Part shown: positions 21,644 through 30,009 of the stretch, one piece after another | Layout: each line of letters begins with the position of its first letter | Position numbering within the stretch: position 1 is the first letter of the stretch | DNA from: Pseudomonas citri | Lineage (GTDB): Bacteria > Pseudomonadota > Gammaproteobacteria > Pseudomonadales > Pseudomonadaceae | Direction of reading: 5' to 3' | Assembly: GCF_025336485.1 (NCBI RefSeq) | Contig: NZ_JAODAB010000008.1 | Coordinates: 165,040 to 229,039, forward strand | DNA: 64,000 nt | The notes under the pieces: model-generated | Seen by the model: the letters and a program-made list of their open reading frames with translations, nothing else | What the model was told of the DNA's origin: nothing | Databases searched by the model: none | Translations under genes and position numbers: made by a program

Positions 21644-22669
21644 ATGAAGTCGCGCATCTGGCGTTTGGCAGGTGTTGGTCTGTTGTTGGCAAGTGTCAGT
21701 GCGCAGGGAGTGGCCGACGATCAGCAAAACCGCGGTGGGCCGGACGGCGACCGCGGCCATGAAGGACGGGGCAGCGGCCAGGGCTATTCGAACCAGCCAC
21801 GGCCGCAAAGCAACGAGATCATTCGAGGCGACAACAGCCGTCAGTTCGAGGTCAAGCCGCTGCCTCAATACCAAGGCGGCCAGCACGATTATCGCGTTCC
21901 CCTGGACACCAACGTTCATGGCCGTCCACAGCCGCAACCCGGTAACAACCTGCCTATCCAGGGCCGGCCCGACAGCGTGACCCAGACCCGGGAACCGCAA
22001 CCGGGCTATTACCGGGATATTCCCCGTCGCAGCGACGGCTATCCGAGTGGCGGCCAACGGCCAGACTGGAACCATCGCTCCGATCAGGACCATCGCCCCG
22101 ACCAGCGCTGGCAGGGCCGGCCGGACGGTCGTGGCAATGGCTGGGGGCCGGGGCCAAAGTATCGCCCTGGCTATGTGATCGACCGTTTCCCGGAACGCAA
22201 CTATCGCATCCCCTATCGCGGCCAGGACTATTTCTATTCGGGCGGCTACTGGTATCGCCCCCATGGGCCACGTTACGTGGTGGTCGAGCCGCCACGGGGC
22301 ATTCGTACCCGCTACCTGCCCGATTACGCCCGGGAGGTGTGGATCGGCAGCTCGCTGTTCTTCCTCGCCGCTGGCGCCTACTACGTCTACGAGGCCAGCA
22401 CCCAGGATTACGTCGTGGTCGAGCCGCCCGTGGTCAATCCATCGCCTCAACCCCAAGGCAACAGCTTTGACGTGGTGGCCTACCCGGTCAACGGCCAGTC
22501 GCCCGAACAGGTCAACCAGGATGGCTACGACTGCTATCGCTGGGCGGTGCAGCAGAGTGGCTTCGATCCGCGCAACTACACCTACCCGCCGGCCCCGGAA
22601 GTGGTGCAGACCTATCGCCAGGCCGAGGGCAGTTGCTTGAGCAGTCGTGGGTATCAGGTGACCTATTGA
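21644..22669 (+). CDS. Secreted DUF6515-like protein, Gly/Arg/Pro-rich, 341 aa
   Basis: Residues 1-24 form a signal peptide (MKSRIWRLAGVGLLLASVSA). A low-complexity region rich in Gly, Arg, Pro, Gln and Asp follows to about residue 175. Next comes a conserved Tyr-rich domain (GYVIDRFPERNYRIPYRGQD, YFYSGGYWYRPHGPRYVVV), one hydrophobic segment (WIGSSLFFLAAGAYYVYE) and a C-terminal motif VNQDGYDCYRWAVQQSGFDP. This matches my memory of DUF6515 proteins of Pseudomonas; the function is unknown. GAGGAA precedes ATG 21644. Likely envelope-associated. Confidence 0.75.
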   Translation: MKSRIWRLAGVGLLLASVSAQGVADDQQNRGGPDGDRGHEGRGSGQGYSNQPRPQSNEIIRGDNSRQFEVKPLPQYQGGQHDYRVPLDTNVHGRPQPQPGNNLPIQGRPDSVTQTREPQPGYYRDIPRRSDGYPSGGQRPDWNHRSDQDHRPDQRWQGRPDGRGNGWGPGPKYRPGYVIDRFPERNYRIPYRGQDYFYSGGYWYRPHGPRYVVVEPPRGIRTRYLPDYAREVWIGSSLFFLAAGAYYVYEASTQDYVVVEPPVVNPSPQPQGNSFDVVAYPVNGQSPEQVNQDGYDCYRWAVQQSGFDPRNYTYPPAPEVVQTYRQAEGSCLSSRGYQVTY

Positions 22670-22719
22670 GATCAGTAGGGAACCTGTTCTTGTGGCGAGG
22701 GGATTTTCTGTGGAGACGG

Positions 22720-23613
22720 CTACGCCTTGGCGCCTTTCACCACCTCGGTCGGATCAGCATGCACCAACACCTCGGCCTTCGGATAAGCCTCATGGATGGC
22801 GTCGGCGGCCTGGTCGCTGATGCCGTGGGCCACTGAGAGGGTCAGTTCCCCCGGCAATTCCAGGTGCAGTTGCACGAACCAGTGGTTGCCGGATATCCGC
22901 GTGCGCAGGTCATGGGCGCCGAGCACGCCGGGCACGGCGCAGGCCAGTTCCAGCATGTGCTGGCTGACGTCGGGCGGCAGTTCTTCGTCCATCAGCACCG
23001 CAAAGCTTTCCCGGGCGATCTGGATTGCGCTCCAGAAAATGTACACGGCGATCCCGAGGCCGAACCAGGCGTCGAGTTGATACCAGCCGAACCCGGCCAG
23101 TACCAGCGCGATCAGGATGCTGCCGTTGAGCAACAGGTCGGAGCGGTAGTGCAGCGAATCGGCGCGCACGGCGTTGGAGCCGGTGGCGCGGATGACCCGA
23201 TGCTGCAACGCCAGCAGGGCCAGGGTCAGCACCAGGGAGAACACGATCACGCCGACGCTCAGCCAGGGCGCGTCCACCGGCACCGGGTTTTTCAAGCGTT
23301 CGAACGCCTGCAAGGCAATCAATACCGCACTGCCGCCGATAAACAGCGCCTGGGCCATGCCGGCCAGGGATTCGGCCTTGCCATGACCGTAGCGATGGTC
23401 ATCGTCGGCGGGGCGTAGTGCGTAATGCACCGCCAACAGGTTGAGCAGCGAGGTGACGCCGTCCAGCGCCGAGTCTGTCAGGCCGGCGAGCATGCTCACC
23501 GAGCCGCTGAGCCACCAGGCCAGTGCCTTGGCGATCACCAGGGTGAGCGCCACGGCCACCGAAGCGCGGGTGGCCAGGCGTAGCAGACGAGCGTGTTCGT
23601 TACCGGTGGTCAT
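22720..23613 (-). CDS. fieF: Cation diffusion facilitator, FieF/YiiP type, 297 aa
   Basis: Inner-membrane proton-coupled exporter of divalent metals (Zn, Fe, Cd). Membrane helices are arranged as in YiiP. The metal site in helix 2 is TDSALDG (Asp47, Asp51) and in helix 5 SLHYRSDLLLNG. HRYGHGKAESLAG carries the cytoplasmic-loop metal residues. A C-terminal cytoplasmic ferredoxin-like domain covers the last ~90 residues. Length is normal. Metal preference cannot be read from sequence alone. Confidence 0.9.
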   Translation of the reverse strand: MTTGNEHARLLRLATRASVAVALTLVIAKALAWWLSGSVSMLAGLTDSALDGVTSLLNLLAVHYALRPADDDHRYGHGKAESLAGMAQALFIGGSAVLIALQAFERLKNPVPVDAPWLSVGVIVFSLVLTLALLALQHRVIRATGSNAVRADSLHYRSDLLLNGSILIALVLAGFGWYQLDAWFGLGIAVYIFWSAIQIARESFAVLMDEELPPDVSQHMLELACAVPGVLGAHDLRTRISGNHWFVQLHLELPGELTLSVAHGISDQAADAIHEAYPKAEVLVHADPTEVVKGAKA

Positions 23614-23641
23614 GGCTCGGTGGTTCCTTTCTTGACGTCTG

Positions 23642-24061
23642 TTACGCGGCTGGCTTGAGGCCGAGGGCGGCCAATTGCTGGGCGCTGCCCTTGTGCTGGA
23701 TCAGGCGTGGATCGTCCAGCGGGAAGCTGCGGCCCAGCTCGCTTTCCAGGATGGCCTGCAATTTGTGGTTATCGACGCTGCCGTCGGCGTTGATGGCGGG
23801 CTTGAGTTTTTCCGGTGCGATCTGGGCGGTCTTGCCTGGCTCGAAGTAGATGGCGCCGGTGGCGAAGTCCACGGCGAACGCGATCAGGCCGGGGATGATG
23901 TAGAACAGCAGGCCGACGGCGTCGAGCGCGGCAATCGCCGGGTCGATCTTGCCGTCGATCTGGCCGCGACGGTCCGGGTAGAAGATCGAGCCGCAGGCAC
24001 TGAGCTGGGTCAGCAGGGTCACGACCAGGGCGCCGCCGATCACGCGAAAGGGAATACGCAT
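23642..24061 (-). CDS. Predicted lipoprotein, 139 aa
   Basis: Lipoprotein signal with lipobox LSAC (Cys23) after MRIPFRVIGGALVVTLLTQ. The mature part starts GSIFYPDRRGQIDGKIDP and has one hydrophobic stretch (VGLLFYIIPGLIAFAVDFATGAIY), recalling small YceK/YidQ-type lipoproteins. Function unknown. It lies upstream of fieF on the same strand with a 28-base gap, so the two may be co-transcribed; it is divergent from hrpB. Confidence 0.78.
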   Translation of the reverse strand: MRIPFRVIGGALVVTLLTQLSACGSIFYPDRRGQIDGKIDPAIAALDAVGLLFYIIPGLIAFAVDFATGAIYFEPGKTAQIAPEKLKPAINADGSVDNHKLQAILESELGRSFPLDDPRLIQHKGSAQQLAALGLKPAA

Positions 24062-24127
24062 AACAATCTCCTGAACAGGTAAAGGTGTTGCTGGTTGGAG
24101 TCCGGACCACGCTAAACAGTTCGCCGT

Positions 24128-24133
24128 TATACT
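24128..24133 (+). promoter_or_regulatory. -10 element of the hrpB promoter
   Basis: TATACT preceded by T, 23 bases before the hrpB start codon. No convincing -35 is visible at the right spacing. Predicted by eye. Confidence 0.35.
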
Positions 24134-24156
24134 CGGCCCTCTGTCTTGGAGCCAGC

Positions 24157-26673
24157 ATGATTTCTTTGCCGATTGATGAAGTTTTACCCGCCCTGCGTCA
24201 AGCCTTGGCGTCCCGCCACGAAGCCGTGCTCGAAGCGCCGCCCGGCGCCGGTAAAACCACCCGCGTTCCCCTGGCCTTGCTGAACGAGCCTTGGCTGGCC
24301 GGGCAGACCATCCTCATGCTCGAACCGCGGCGCCTGGCCGCGCGTGCGGCGGCCGAGCGACTGGCCAGCGAGCTGGGGGAAAAGGTCGGCGAAACGGTCG
24401 GCTACCGGATTCGCCTCGACAGCAAGGTCGGCCCCAAGACCCGCATCGAAGTGGTCACCGAAGGCATTCTCACCCGCCGCTTGCAGGATGATCCGGCGTT
24501 GGAAGGCGTGGGCTTGCTGATTTTCGACGAGTTCCACGAACGCAGCCTGGATGCCGACCTGGCCCTGGCCCTGAGCCTCAACGGTCGGGAACTGTTTCGC
24601 GATGATCAGCCGCTGAAGATTCTGTTGATGTCGGCCACCCTGGAAGGCGAGCGCCTGGCCGGGTTGCTGGATGACGCGCCGATCCTGCGCAGTGAAGGGC
24701 GGATGTTTCCGGTGGCGGTGCGTTGGGGCCGTCCGTTCCAGCCAGGCGAGTTCATCGAGCCGCGACTGGTGCAGACGGTGCTCGAAGCGCTGCACGACGA
24801 AACCGGCAGCGTCCTGGTGTTCCTGCCGGGGCAAGCGGAGATCCGTCGCGTCCATCAGCAATTGGCCGATGCCCTGGGCGAACGCAGCGATGTGCTGTTG
24901 TGCCCGCTGCACGGTGAGCTGGACCTTGGCGCCCAGCGCGCGGCCATCGACCCGGCGCCGCCGGGCTTGCGCAAGGTTGTGTTGGCCACCAACATCGCCG
25001 AAACCAGCCTGACCATCAACGGCGTGAGGGTGGTGGTCGACGCCGGGTTGGCTCGCGTCCCGCGTTTCGATCCGGGCAGTGGCATGACCCGCCTCGACAC
25101 CCAGCGCATCTCCCGGGCCAGCGCCACTCAGCGGGCCGGTCGGGCCGGGCGCCTGGAGCCGGGGGTGTGCTACCGGTTGTGGTCCGAAGACCAGCATGAA
25201 CAACTGGCCGCCTATGGCAGCGCGGAAATCCTCTCGGCGGACCTGGCCGGGCTGGCCCTGCAACTGGGGCGCTGGGGTGTCGCGCCGCAGCAATTGGTCT
25301 GGCTCGATGTCCCACCGCCGGCCGCTTATGCCCAGGCCCGGGACCTGTTGCAACGCCTGGGCGCGCTGGATGGCGAGCAACTGACCCGTCACGGTCAGGC
25401 CATGGCCGAGCTGCCGGCCCATCCGCGCATCGCCCATTTGCTGCTGCGCGGGCAGGCGCTGGGGTTGGCGGACATGGCCTGCAACGTCGCCGCGCTGCTG
25501 GGCGAGCGCGACATTCTGCGGGGGGCGGGCGCGGATCTGCACAGTCGCCTGATGTTACTGTCCGGCGAAGAACGGGCGGCACGGGGCGGTCAGAATGGGG
25601 TGCAGCGGGCGCGGCAACTGGCCCGGCAATATCGCGGTTACCTGCGCGGCAAGGCCGAAGAAGCCGTGGCCGATTCCGATCATCCGCGCTGGCTCGGCGC
25701 CTTGCTGGCGCTGGCCTATCCGGATCGCGTCGCCCAGCAGCGCCGTGCCGGCGGCGCCGAGTATCGTCTGGCCAACGGCCGTGCGGCGTTGTTCGCCGAA
25801 GTCGATAGCCTGATGAAACAACCCTGGCTGGTGATCGCCGACCTCGGCAGCCGTCAGGGGCAGCGTGAGGAACGCATTTATCTGGCAACGGATTTCGACC
25901 CGGCGCTGTTCGATTCGGTGTTGGCCGAGCAGGTGCGCGTGGTGGATCAATTGGATTGGGACGAGCGCGAAGGCGTGCTGCGGGCCGAGCGCCAGCGCAA
26001 GGTCGGCGAACTGGTGCTCAGCCGTGAACCGTTGACCGGCCTGGATGAGTCGGCCCGCAACCAGGCCCTGGTGAACCTGGTGCGGCGCAAGGGCCTGGAG
26101 CTGCTGCCCTGGACCCCAGAGTTGCGGCAATGGCAGGCGCGGGTGGCGCTGTTGCGTCGGCTCGACCTGGAAGCGAAGAGCGAGAGCGAATGGCCCGACG
26201 TCAGCGACGCGGCGTTGCTGGACAGCCTCGAACATTGGCTGATGCCGTACCTGGGGCGGGTTTCGCGCCTCAGCCATTTCGCCAACCTGGACCTGTCGAG
26301 CATTGTCCACGACCTGTTGCCCTGGCCGTTGCCGCAACGCCTGGATGAACTGGCACCCCATCACCTGAGCGTGCCCTCGGGCTCGTCGATCCGGCTGGAC
26401 TACAGCGAGCATCCGCCCATTCTCGCGGTGCGCTTGCAGGAACTCTTCGGCCTGGCCGACACCCCGCGCATCGCCGGCGGCCGGCAGGTGGTCAAGCTGC
26501 ACCTGCTGTCACCGGCGCGCCGCCCCGTGCAGGTGACCCAGGATCTGGCGAATTTCTGGCGCAGCACCTACGCCGAGGTGAAGAAGGACCTCAAGGGGCG
26601 TTATCCCAAGCATTACTGGCCGGACGATCCGCTGGTGGCGGAGGCGACGGCGCGGGTGAAGCCGCGTAAGTGA
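24157..26673 (+). CDS. hrpB: ATP-dependent helicase HrpB, 838 aa
   Basis: DEAH-box RNA helicase of the HrpB family. Motifs: Walker A APPGAGKTTR, motif Ia LEPRRLAARAAAERL, motif II FDEFHERS, motif III MSATLEGERLA, and motif VI SATQRAGRAGRLEPG. The HA2/OB region and HrpB-specific C-terminal domain end with FWRSTYAEVKKDLKGRYPKH and YWPDDPL. The start MISLPIDEVLPALRQ at 24157 is preferred to the longer frame from 24085. Cellular role poorly defined. Confidence 0.95.
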   Translation: MISLPIDEVLPALRQALASRHEAVLEAPPGAGKTTRVPLALLNEPWLAGQTILMLEPRRLAARAAAERLASELGEKVGETVGYRIRLDSKVGPKTRIEVVTEGILTRRLQDDPALEGVGLLIFDEFHERSLDADLALALSLNGRELFRDDQPLKILLMSATLEGERLAGLLDDAPILRSEGRMFPVAVRWGRPFQPGEFIEPRLVQTVLEALHDETGSVLVFLPGQAEIRRVHQQLADALGERSDVLLCPLHGELDLGAQRAAIDPAPPGLRKVVLATNIAETSLTINGVRVVVDAGLARVPRFDPGSGMTRLDTQRISRASATQRAGRAGRLEPGVCYRLWSEDQHEQLAAYGSAEILSADLAGLALQLGRWGVAPQQLVWLDVPPPAAYAQARDLLQRLGALDGEQLTRHGQAMAELPAHPRIAHLLLRGQALGLADMACNVAALLGERDILRGAGADLHSRLMLLSGEERAARGGQNGVQRARQLARQYRGYLRGKAEEAVADSDHPRWLGALLALAYPDRVAQQRRAGGAEYRLANGRAALFAEVDSLMKQPWLVIADLGSRQGQREERIYLATDFDPALFDSVLAEQVRVVDQLDWDEREGVLRAERQRKVGELVLSREPLTGLDESARNQALVNLVRRKGLELLPWTPELRQWQARVALLRRLDLEAKSESEWPDVSDAALLDSLEHWLMPYLGRVSRLSHFANLDLSSIVHDLLPWPLPQRLDELAPHHLSVPSGSSIRLDYSEHPPILAVRLQELFGLADTPRIAGGRQVVKLHLLSPARRPVQVTQDLANFWRSTYAEVKKDLKGRYPKHYWPDDPLVAEATARVKPRK

Positions 26674-26705
26674 GCTGAGGGAATTCAGGATATGAAATAC
26701 AAAGC

Positions 26706-27785
26706 CTAAGGCATCGCCGGCAACAAAAATCGCGCAATCACCGGCAGATGATCGGAAATGCGCAAGGTATCGTCCTGTCGTACCTGGGCTTCGACCCGTT
26801 TGATCCGTGGGCTGTAGAACAGGTAGTCGACGGTGCGGTCGGGGCCGTTGAGGCCGGGGTCGTTCGGGTAGTGGGTCAGCCAGTGTTCGCGGTCGATGCC
26901 GCTGGCCTCGTCGTTGGTGGGGATCATCGGGTATTTTTCCCACAGCAGGTGCAGTGGGCTGTCGGCGGAGTAGGGCGTGCGTTGTTCGTCGGGCAGGCGC
27001 CGGTATTGGCCGAGGGGCAGCAGGTTGAAATCGCCGCCGATCAGCCAGGGCGCACCCTGGGATTCGAATTTGTCGAGTGCCCCGGCCACGGCGCTGACCT
27101 GGTTCGCCAGGGTCTGGTCCGGCTGCGTGGCCCGCTCCAGATGGGTGTTGACTACCGCCAGTTGGCTGCCGTCGCTGAGCGGCAAATAGCTCACCAACAA
27201 GGCGTCTTTCGGCTGGAACTGGCGGCTGATGAAGTTGGCCTCGGCCACCGGTAGCTGCACCCGCTCGGCCCGGTCGATGCGGTAGCGACTCAGGGTCGCC
27301 AACTGCCGGCCGACACTGCCGAAGATGTGCGGGGCGGGGATGAAATCGGCCTTCCAGTCGAAGGCACTGATCACGCAGGGGTAGAGGTCGGCGAGGCGTT
27401 CCTGTAGCAACTTCAGCTGGTTCTGGTAGTCGCTGGCCTTGGCGCCGTCGTCCAGTTCCTGGAGCAGCACGACGTCGGGCTGTTCGTCGCGGATGACCCG
27501 TGCCACTTCGTCGAGGCTGAAGGCCATGTCCTCCAGGGTCGGGCTTTCGTCGTCGCCCTGGGCCAGGTCATGCCAGAACACGTAGCGTTTGCCGGCCAGA
27601 AATTGCACGTTCCAGGTCATCACCTTCAAGGCCTGGCCGGGCACCAACGGTGCGGCATTGGCGGTACAACTGACCGGCAGCGTTTCCCGCGGCTGGGGGC
27701 GCCAGGTCAGGCCGTAGACGGCGAAGACCGCGACGCCGAGGATCAACGCCAGGCCCAGCAAAATGTTGCGCAATGGACGGGTCAT
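26706..27785 (-). CDS. Membrane-anchored endonuclease/exonuclease/phosphatase-family protein, 359 aa
   Basis: One N-terminal helix (NILLGLALILGVAVFAVYGL) anchors a periplasm-facing EEP domain. Conserved motifs: LKVMTWNVQFL, VVLLQELDDG (metal Glu), VVNTHLERA, WLIGGDFNLLPLG (catalytic GDFN), TVDYLFYS and ISDHLPVIARF (catalytic His of SDHLP). EEP enzymes cleave phosphodiesters in nucleic acids, lipids or inositol phosphates; the substrate is not readable here. Its ATG overlaps the stop of the upstream membrane-protein gene (ATGA), implying coupling. Confidence 0.88.
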   Translation of the reverse strand: MTRPLRNILLGLALILGVAVFAVYGLTWRPQPRETLPVSCTANAAPLVPGQALKVMTWNVQFLAGKRYVFWHDLAQGDDESPTLEDMAFSLDEVARVIRDEQPDVVLLQELDDGAKASDYQNQLKLLQERLADLYPCVISAFDWKADFIPAPHIFGSVGRQLATLSRYRIDRAERVQLPVAEANFISRQFQPKDALLVSYLPLSDGSQLAVVNTHLERATQPDQTLANQVSAVAGALDKFESQGAPWLIGGDFNLLPLGQYRRLPDEQRTPYSADSPLHLLWEKYPMIPTNDEASGIDREHWLTHYPNDPGLNGPDRTVDYLFYSPRIKRVEAQVRQDDTLRISDHLPVIARFLLPAMP

Positions 27786-28438
27786 GGCTGAGGTTTTTCG
27801 GCAATCAGCATGAACATCCGGAACAGCACCACGCTGGTGAACAGTTGCAAGAAGCTGTGCGCGCTGTCGATCAGCAGGCTGACCAGCGGGTGGGGATGCG
27901 GGTACACCGAGACACTGGCGCCCTTGAGCAGCCACAGTGGGCCCATCACGGCGAGTATGCACAGCAGGATCCGCCAGAAATGACCTCGGGTCAGGTTCAG
28001 GCTTTCCCTCATCGCTGCCAGCGGTGCCAGGCCCCTCAATACCAGCAGGTATTCGCTGAAGGCCAGGGTCACCATCAACCACAGGCCTGGCAACAGGTAC
28101 AGCGAGACGCCCACCAGGATCAGCAACGTATTGATGGCCGTCAGCAAGGCAAAGCGTGGCCACAGGGCGACGGCGGCGGCGAGCAGGTCACGGGAGCGCG
28201 GTGATTCGCCACGAGTCCGGGCATCGAGAAACAGGATCAACACGGCGGTGTACAGGGGATAGACCAACAACCCGAGGATCAGGCTGTAGCCGGGAAAACC
28301 CTCGGGATCGGCGATGTTGTCGACCCCTTGTTGCAACACGGCTTCGAGTACGACCAGTGGCAGGCACAGTTGGGCGATCCGGCCCAGATGGCGTTTGAAG
28401 AAATACAAAGAGTCGCGCAGCACGTCAAACGGATTCAT
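27782..28438 (-). CDS. YciC-family (UPF0259) membrane protein, 218 aa
   Basis: Polytopic inner-membrane protein with about five or six helices. Start MNPFDVLRDSLYFFKRHLGR at 28438 is typical of the YciC family; the longer frame to 28474 lacks a reason to be used. LLPGLWLMVTLAFSEYLLVL and AAMRESLNLTRGHFWRILLC are conserved family segments. Function unknown. It overlaps the downstream EEP-domain gene by four bases, so the two products may work together in the membrane. Confidence 0.85.
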   Translation of the reverse strand: MNPFDVLRDSLYFFKRHLGRIAQLCLPLVVLEAVLQQGVDNIADPEGFPGYSLILGLLVYPLYTAVLILFLDARTRGESPRSRDLLAAAVALWPRFALLTAINTLLILVGVSLYLLPGLWLMVTLAFSEYLLVLRGLAPLAAMRESLNLTRGHFWRILLCILAVMGPLWLLKGASVSVYPHPHPLVSLLIDSAHSFLQLFTSVVLFRMFMLIAEKPQP

Positions 28439-28562
28439 GGGTCGGTATCGCAGCTCAATAAAGCGGTCAGACACTTTAACCGATCAGGCCGTGCCACAAG
28501 CAAACGTAAACATCAGGTAAAGACCGTTGAAACTTGGTTGCCGAGCCCCATTACTGATGGGC

Positions 28563-28581
28563 GCCGGTCCTTGGGACCGGC
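28563..28581 (+). promoter_or_regulatory. Leader hairpin before the DUF2076 gene
   Basis: GCCGGTCC, TTG loop, GGACCGGC is a perfect eight-base stem, followed four bases later by TTTT. It lies 35 bases before the start codon, so it could be a 5'-UTR hairpin or weak attenuator. A possible promoter TTGAAA (-35) and TTACTG (-10) precede it. Confidence 0.4.
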
Positions 28582-28615
28582 ATGGTTTTCTACCCGGCAA
28601 TCTGATGAGGTCGCC

Positions 28616-29380
28616 ATGAACAGCGAAGAACAAACCCTGATCGATGGACTGTTTTCACGGCTGCAACAGGCCGAAAGGGATTCAGCCCCGCGCGACGCCC
28701 AGGCCGAGGCGCGGATCAAGGAACACCTGGCGAGCCAGCCCGCAGCGGGCTACTTCATGGCTCAGGCGATCCTGGTGCAAGAGGCGGCGATCAAGCGTCT
28801 CGATGAGCAGAACAAGCAGCTCAACCAGCAAGTCGAGCAATTGCGCGGCGAACTGCAACAGGCCCGCAACCAGGCTTCGGCACCCAGTGGCGGGGGTGGT
28901 TTTCTCTCGAGTATTTTCGGCAGCAGCTCCCGGGATTCGCGCCCGGCACCTGCGCCGAGCGCTCCGGCATCCGGCGGTGGCGGCTGGCGCGAGCCGTCCT
29001 TCAATGCACCGCCTTTCAATGCGCAACCCCAGCAAGGTTTCGGTGCGCCACCGGTCAATTATGGCGCACCGCAACAGCAAGCCCCGGCCGCGAGCAGCTT
29101 CCTGGGCGGCGCGTTGAAAACCGCGGCTGGCGTGGCAGGTGGCGTGATGCTGGCCCAAGGCATCAGCAGCCTGTTCCACAGCAACCAGCAACCCCAGGAA
29201 ATCGTCGAAATCATCAAGGAAGAACCGGTCCAACCCAGCAACGACAACGCTGACCGTGGTTGGGGCGACGACCAGCGCGTGGCGGACAACGACAGCTATG
29301 GCAATGACCAGGGCGGTTTCAGCGACGCGGACTACACCGACGATTCGTCTTTCTTCGGCGACGACGATTCCTACGTCTGA
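28616..29380 (+). CDS. DUF2076 family protein, 254 aa
   Basis: Start MNSEEQTLIDGLFSRLQQAE is typical of DUF2076. Residues ~55-80 form a coiled coil (DEQNKQLNQQVEQLRGELQQ). A Gly/Ser/Pro/Ala-rich linker follows, then a small hydrophobic Ala/Gly segment (GALKTAAGVAGGVMLAQGI), and an acidic C-terminus (DADYTDDSSFFGDDDSYV). Function unknown. GAGG precedes ATG 28616; the frame extends upstream without a start of equal quality. Confidence 0.85.
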   Translation: MNSEEQTLIDGLFSRLQQAERDSAPRDAQAEARIKEHLASQPAAGYFMAQAILVQEAAIKRLDEQNKQLNQQVEQLRGELQQARNQASAPSGGGGFLSSIFGSSSRDSRPAPAPSAPASGGGGWREPSFNAPPFNAQPQQGFGAPPVNYGAPQQQAPAASSFLGGALKTAAGVAGGVMLAQGISSLFHSNQQPQEIVEIIKEEPVQPSNDNADRGWGDDQRVADNDSYGNDQGGFSDADYTDDSSFFGDDDSYV

Positions 29381-29390
29381 CCTGCCATTC

Positions 29391-29416
29391 GTCCGGGGTG
29401 CCCTGGTGCCCCGGAC
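29391..29416 (+). terminator. Hairpin after the DUF2076 gene
   Basis: GTCCGGGG and CCCCGGAC pair exactly around a 10-base loop, beginning 11 bases after the stop codon. Only a weak U-rich tail (ATTATT) follows. Confidence 0.55.
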
Positions 29417-29508
29417 CGATTATTCGCGGAACAATCCTTCTGGCTGGCATACTGGGCGACTTTTCGGCCCCGGTGGTCTGTGTGCGTGTGCATTCAAGAG
29501 GAAACGCG

Positions 29509-29988
29509 GTGAAAAAAATTGCAGTGTTCGCCGATGTCCAGAACCTCTACTACACCGTGCGCCAGGCCTATGGCTGCCATTTCAACTACGCCGCCCTGTG
29601 GGCCGATGTCAGCAAGCATGGGCAGATCGTCGAGGCCTACGCCTATGCGATCGACCGCGGCGACAGCAAGCAGCAGCAATTCCAGCAGATCCTGCGCAAC
29701 CTGGGCTTCATCGTAAAGCTCAAGCCCTACATCCAGCGCAGCGACGGCTCGGCCAAGGGTGACTGGGACGTAGGCATCACGCTGGACATCATGGACGCCG
29801 CCGACCACGTCGACGAAGTGGTGCTGGCCTCGGGTGACGGCGATTTCGACATGCTGCTCGAACGCATCATCCACAAGCACGGCGTGCAGGCGGTGGCCTA
29901 TGGCGTGCCGGGGCTGACCGCCAATTCGCTGATCCGCGCCGCCAGCCGCTACGTGCCGATCGAAGGCGCGTTGTTGCTCAAGAATTGA
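29509..29988 (+). CDS. NYN-domain (LabA/DUF88-type) protein, 159 aa, GTG start
   Basis: Single NYN domain, a PIN-like nuclease fold. Acidic residues expected at the metal site are visible in IAVFADVQNLYY (Asp9), GDWDVGITLDIMDAAD and LASGDGDFDMLLERI. A C-terminal YGVPGLTANSLIRAASRYVPI completes the fold. The GTG at 29509 has a strong AGAGGAAA site; the longer frame from 29398 crosses the terminator-like hairpin region. NYN proteins are usually RNA-processing nucleases; the target is unknown. The next gene, a DEDDh exonuclease, starts 21 bases later. Confidence 0.87.
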   Translation: MKKIAVFADVQNLYYTVRQAYGCHFNYAALWADVSKHGQIVEAYAYAIDRGDSKQQQFQQILRNLGFIVKLKPYIQRSDGSAKGDWDVGITLDIMDAADHVDEVVLASGDGDFDMLLERIIHKHGVQAVAYGVPGLTANSLIRAASRYVPIEGALLLKN

Positions 29989-30009
29989 TTTCCAGGGAGT
30001 CCAGCAGGT

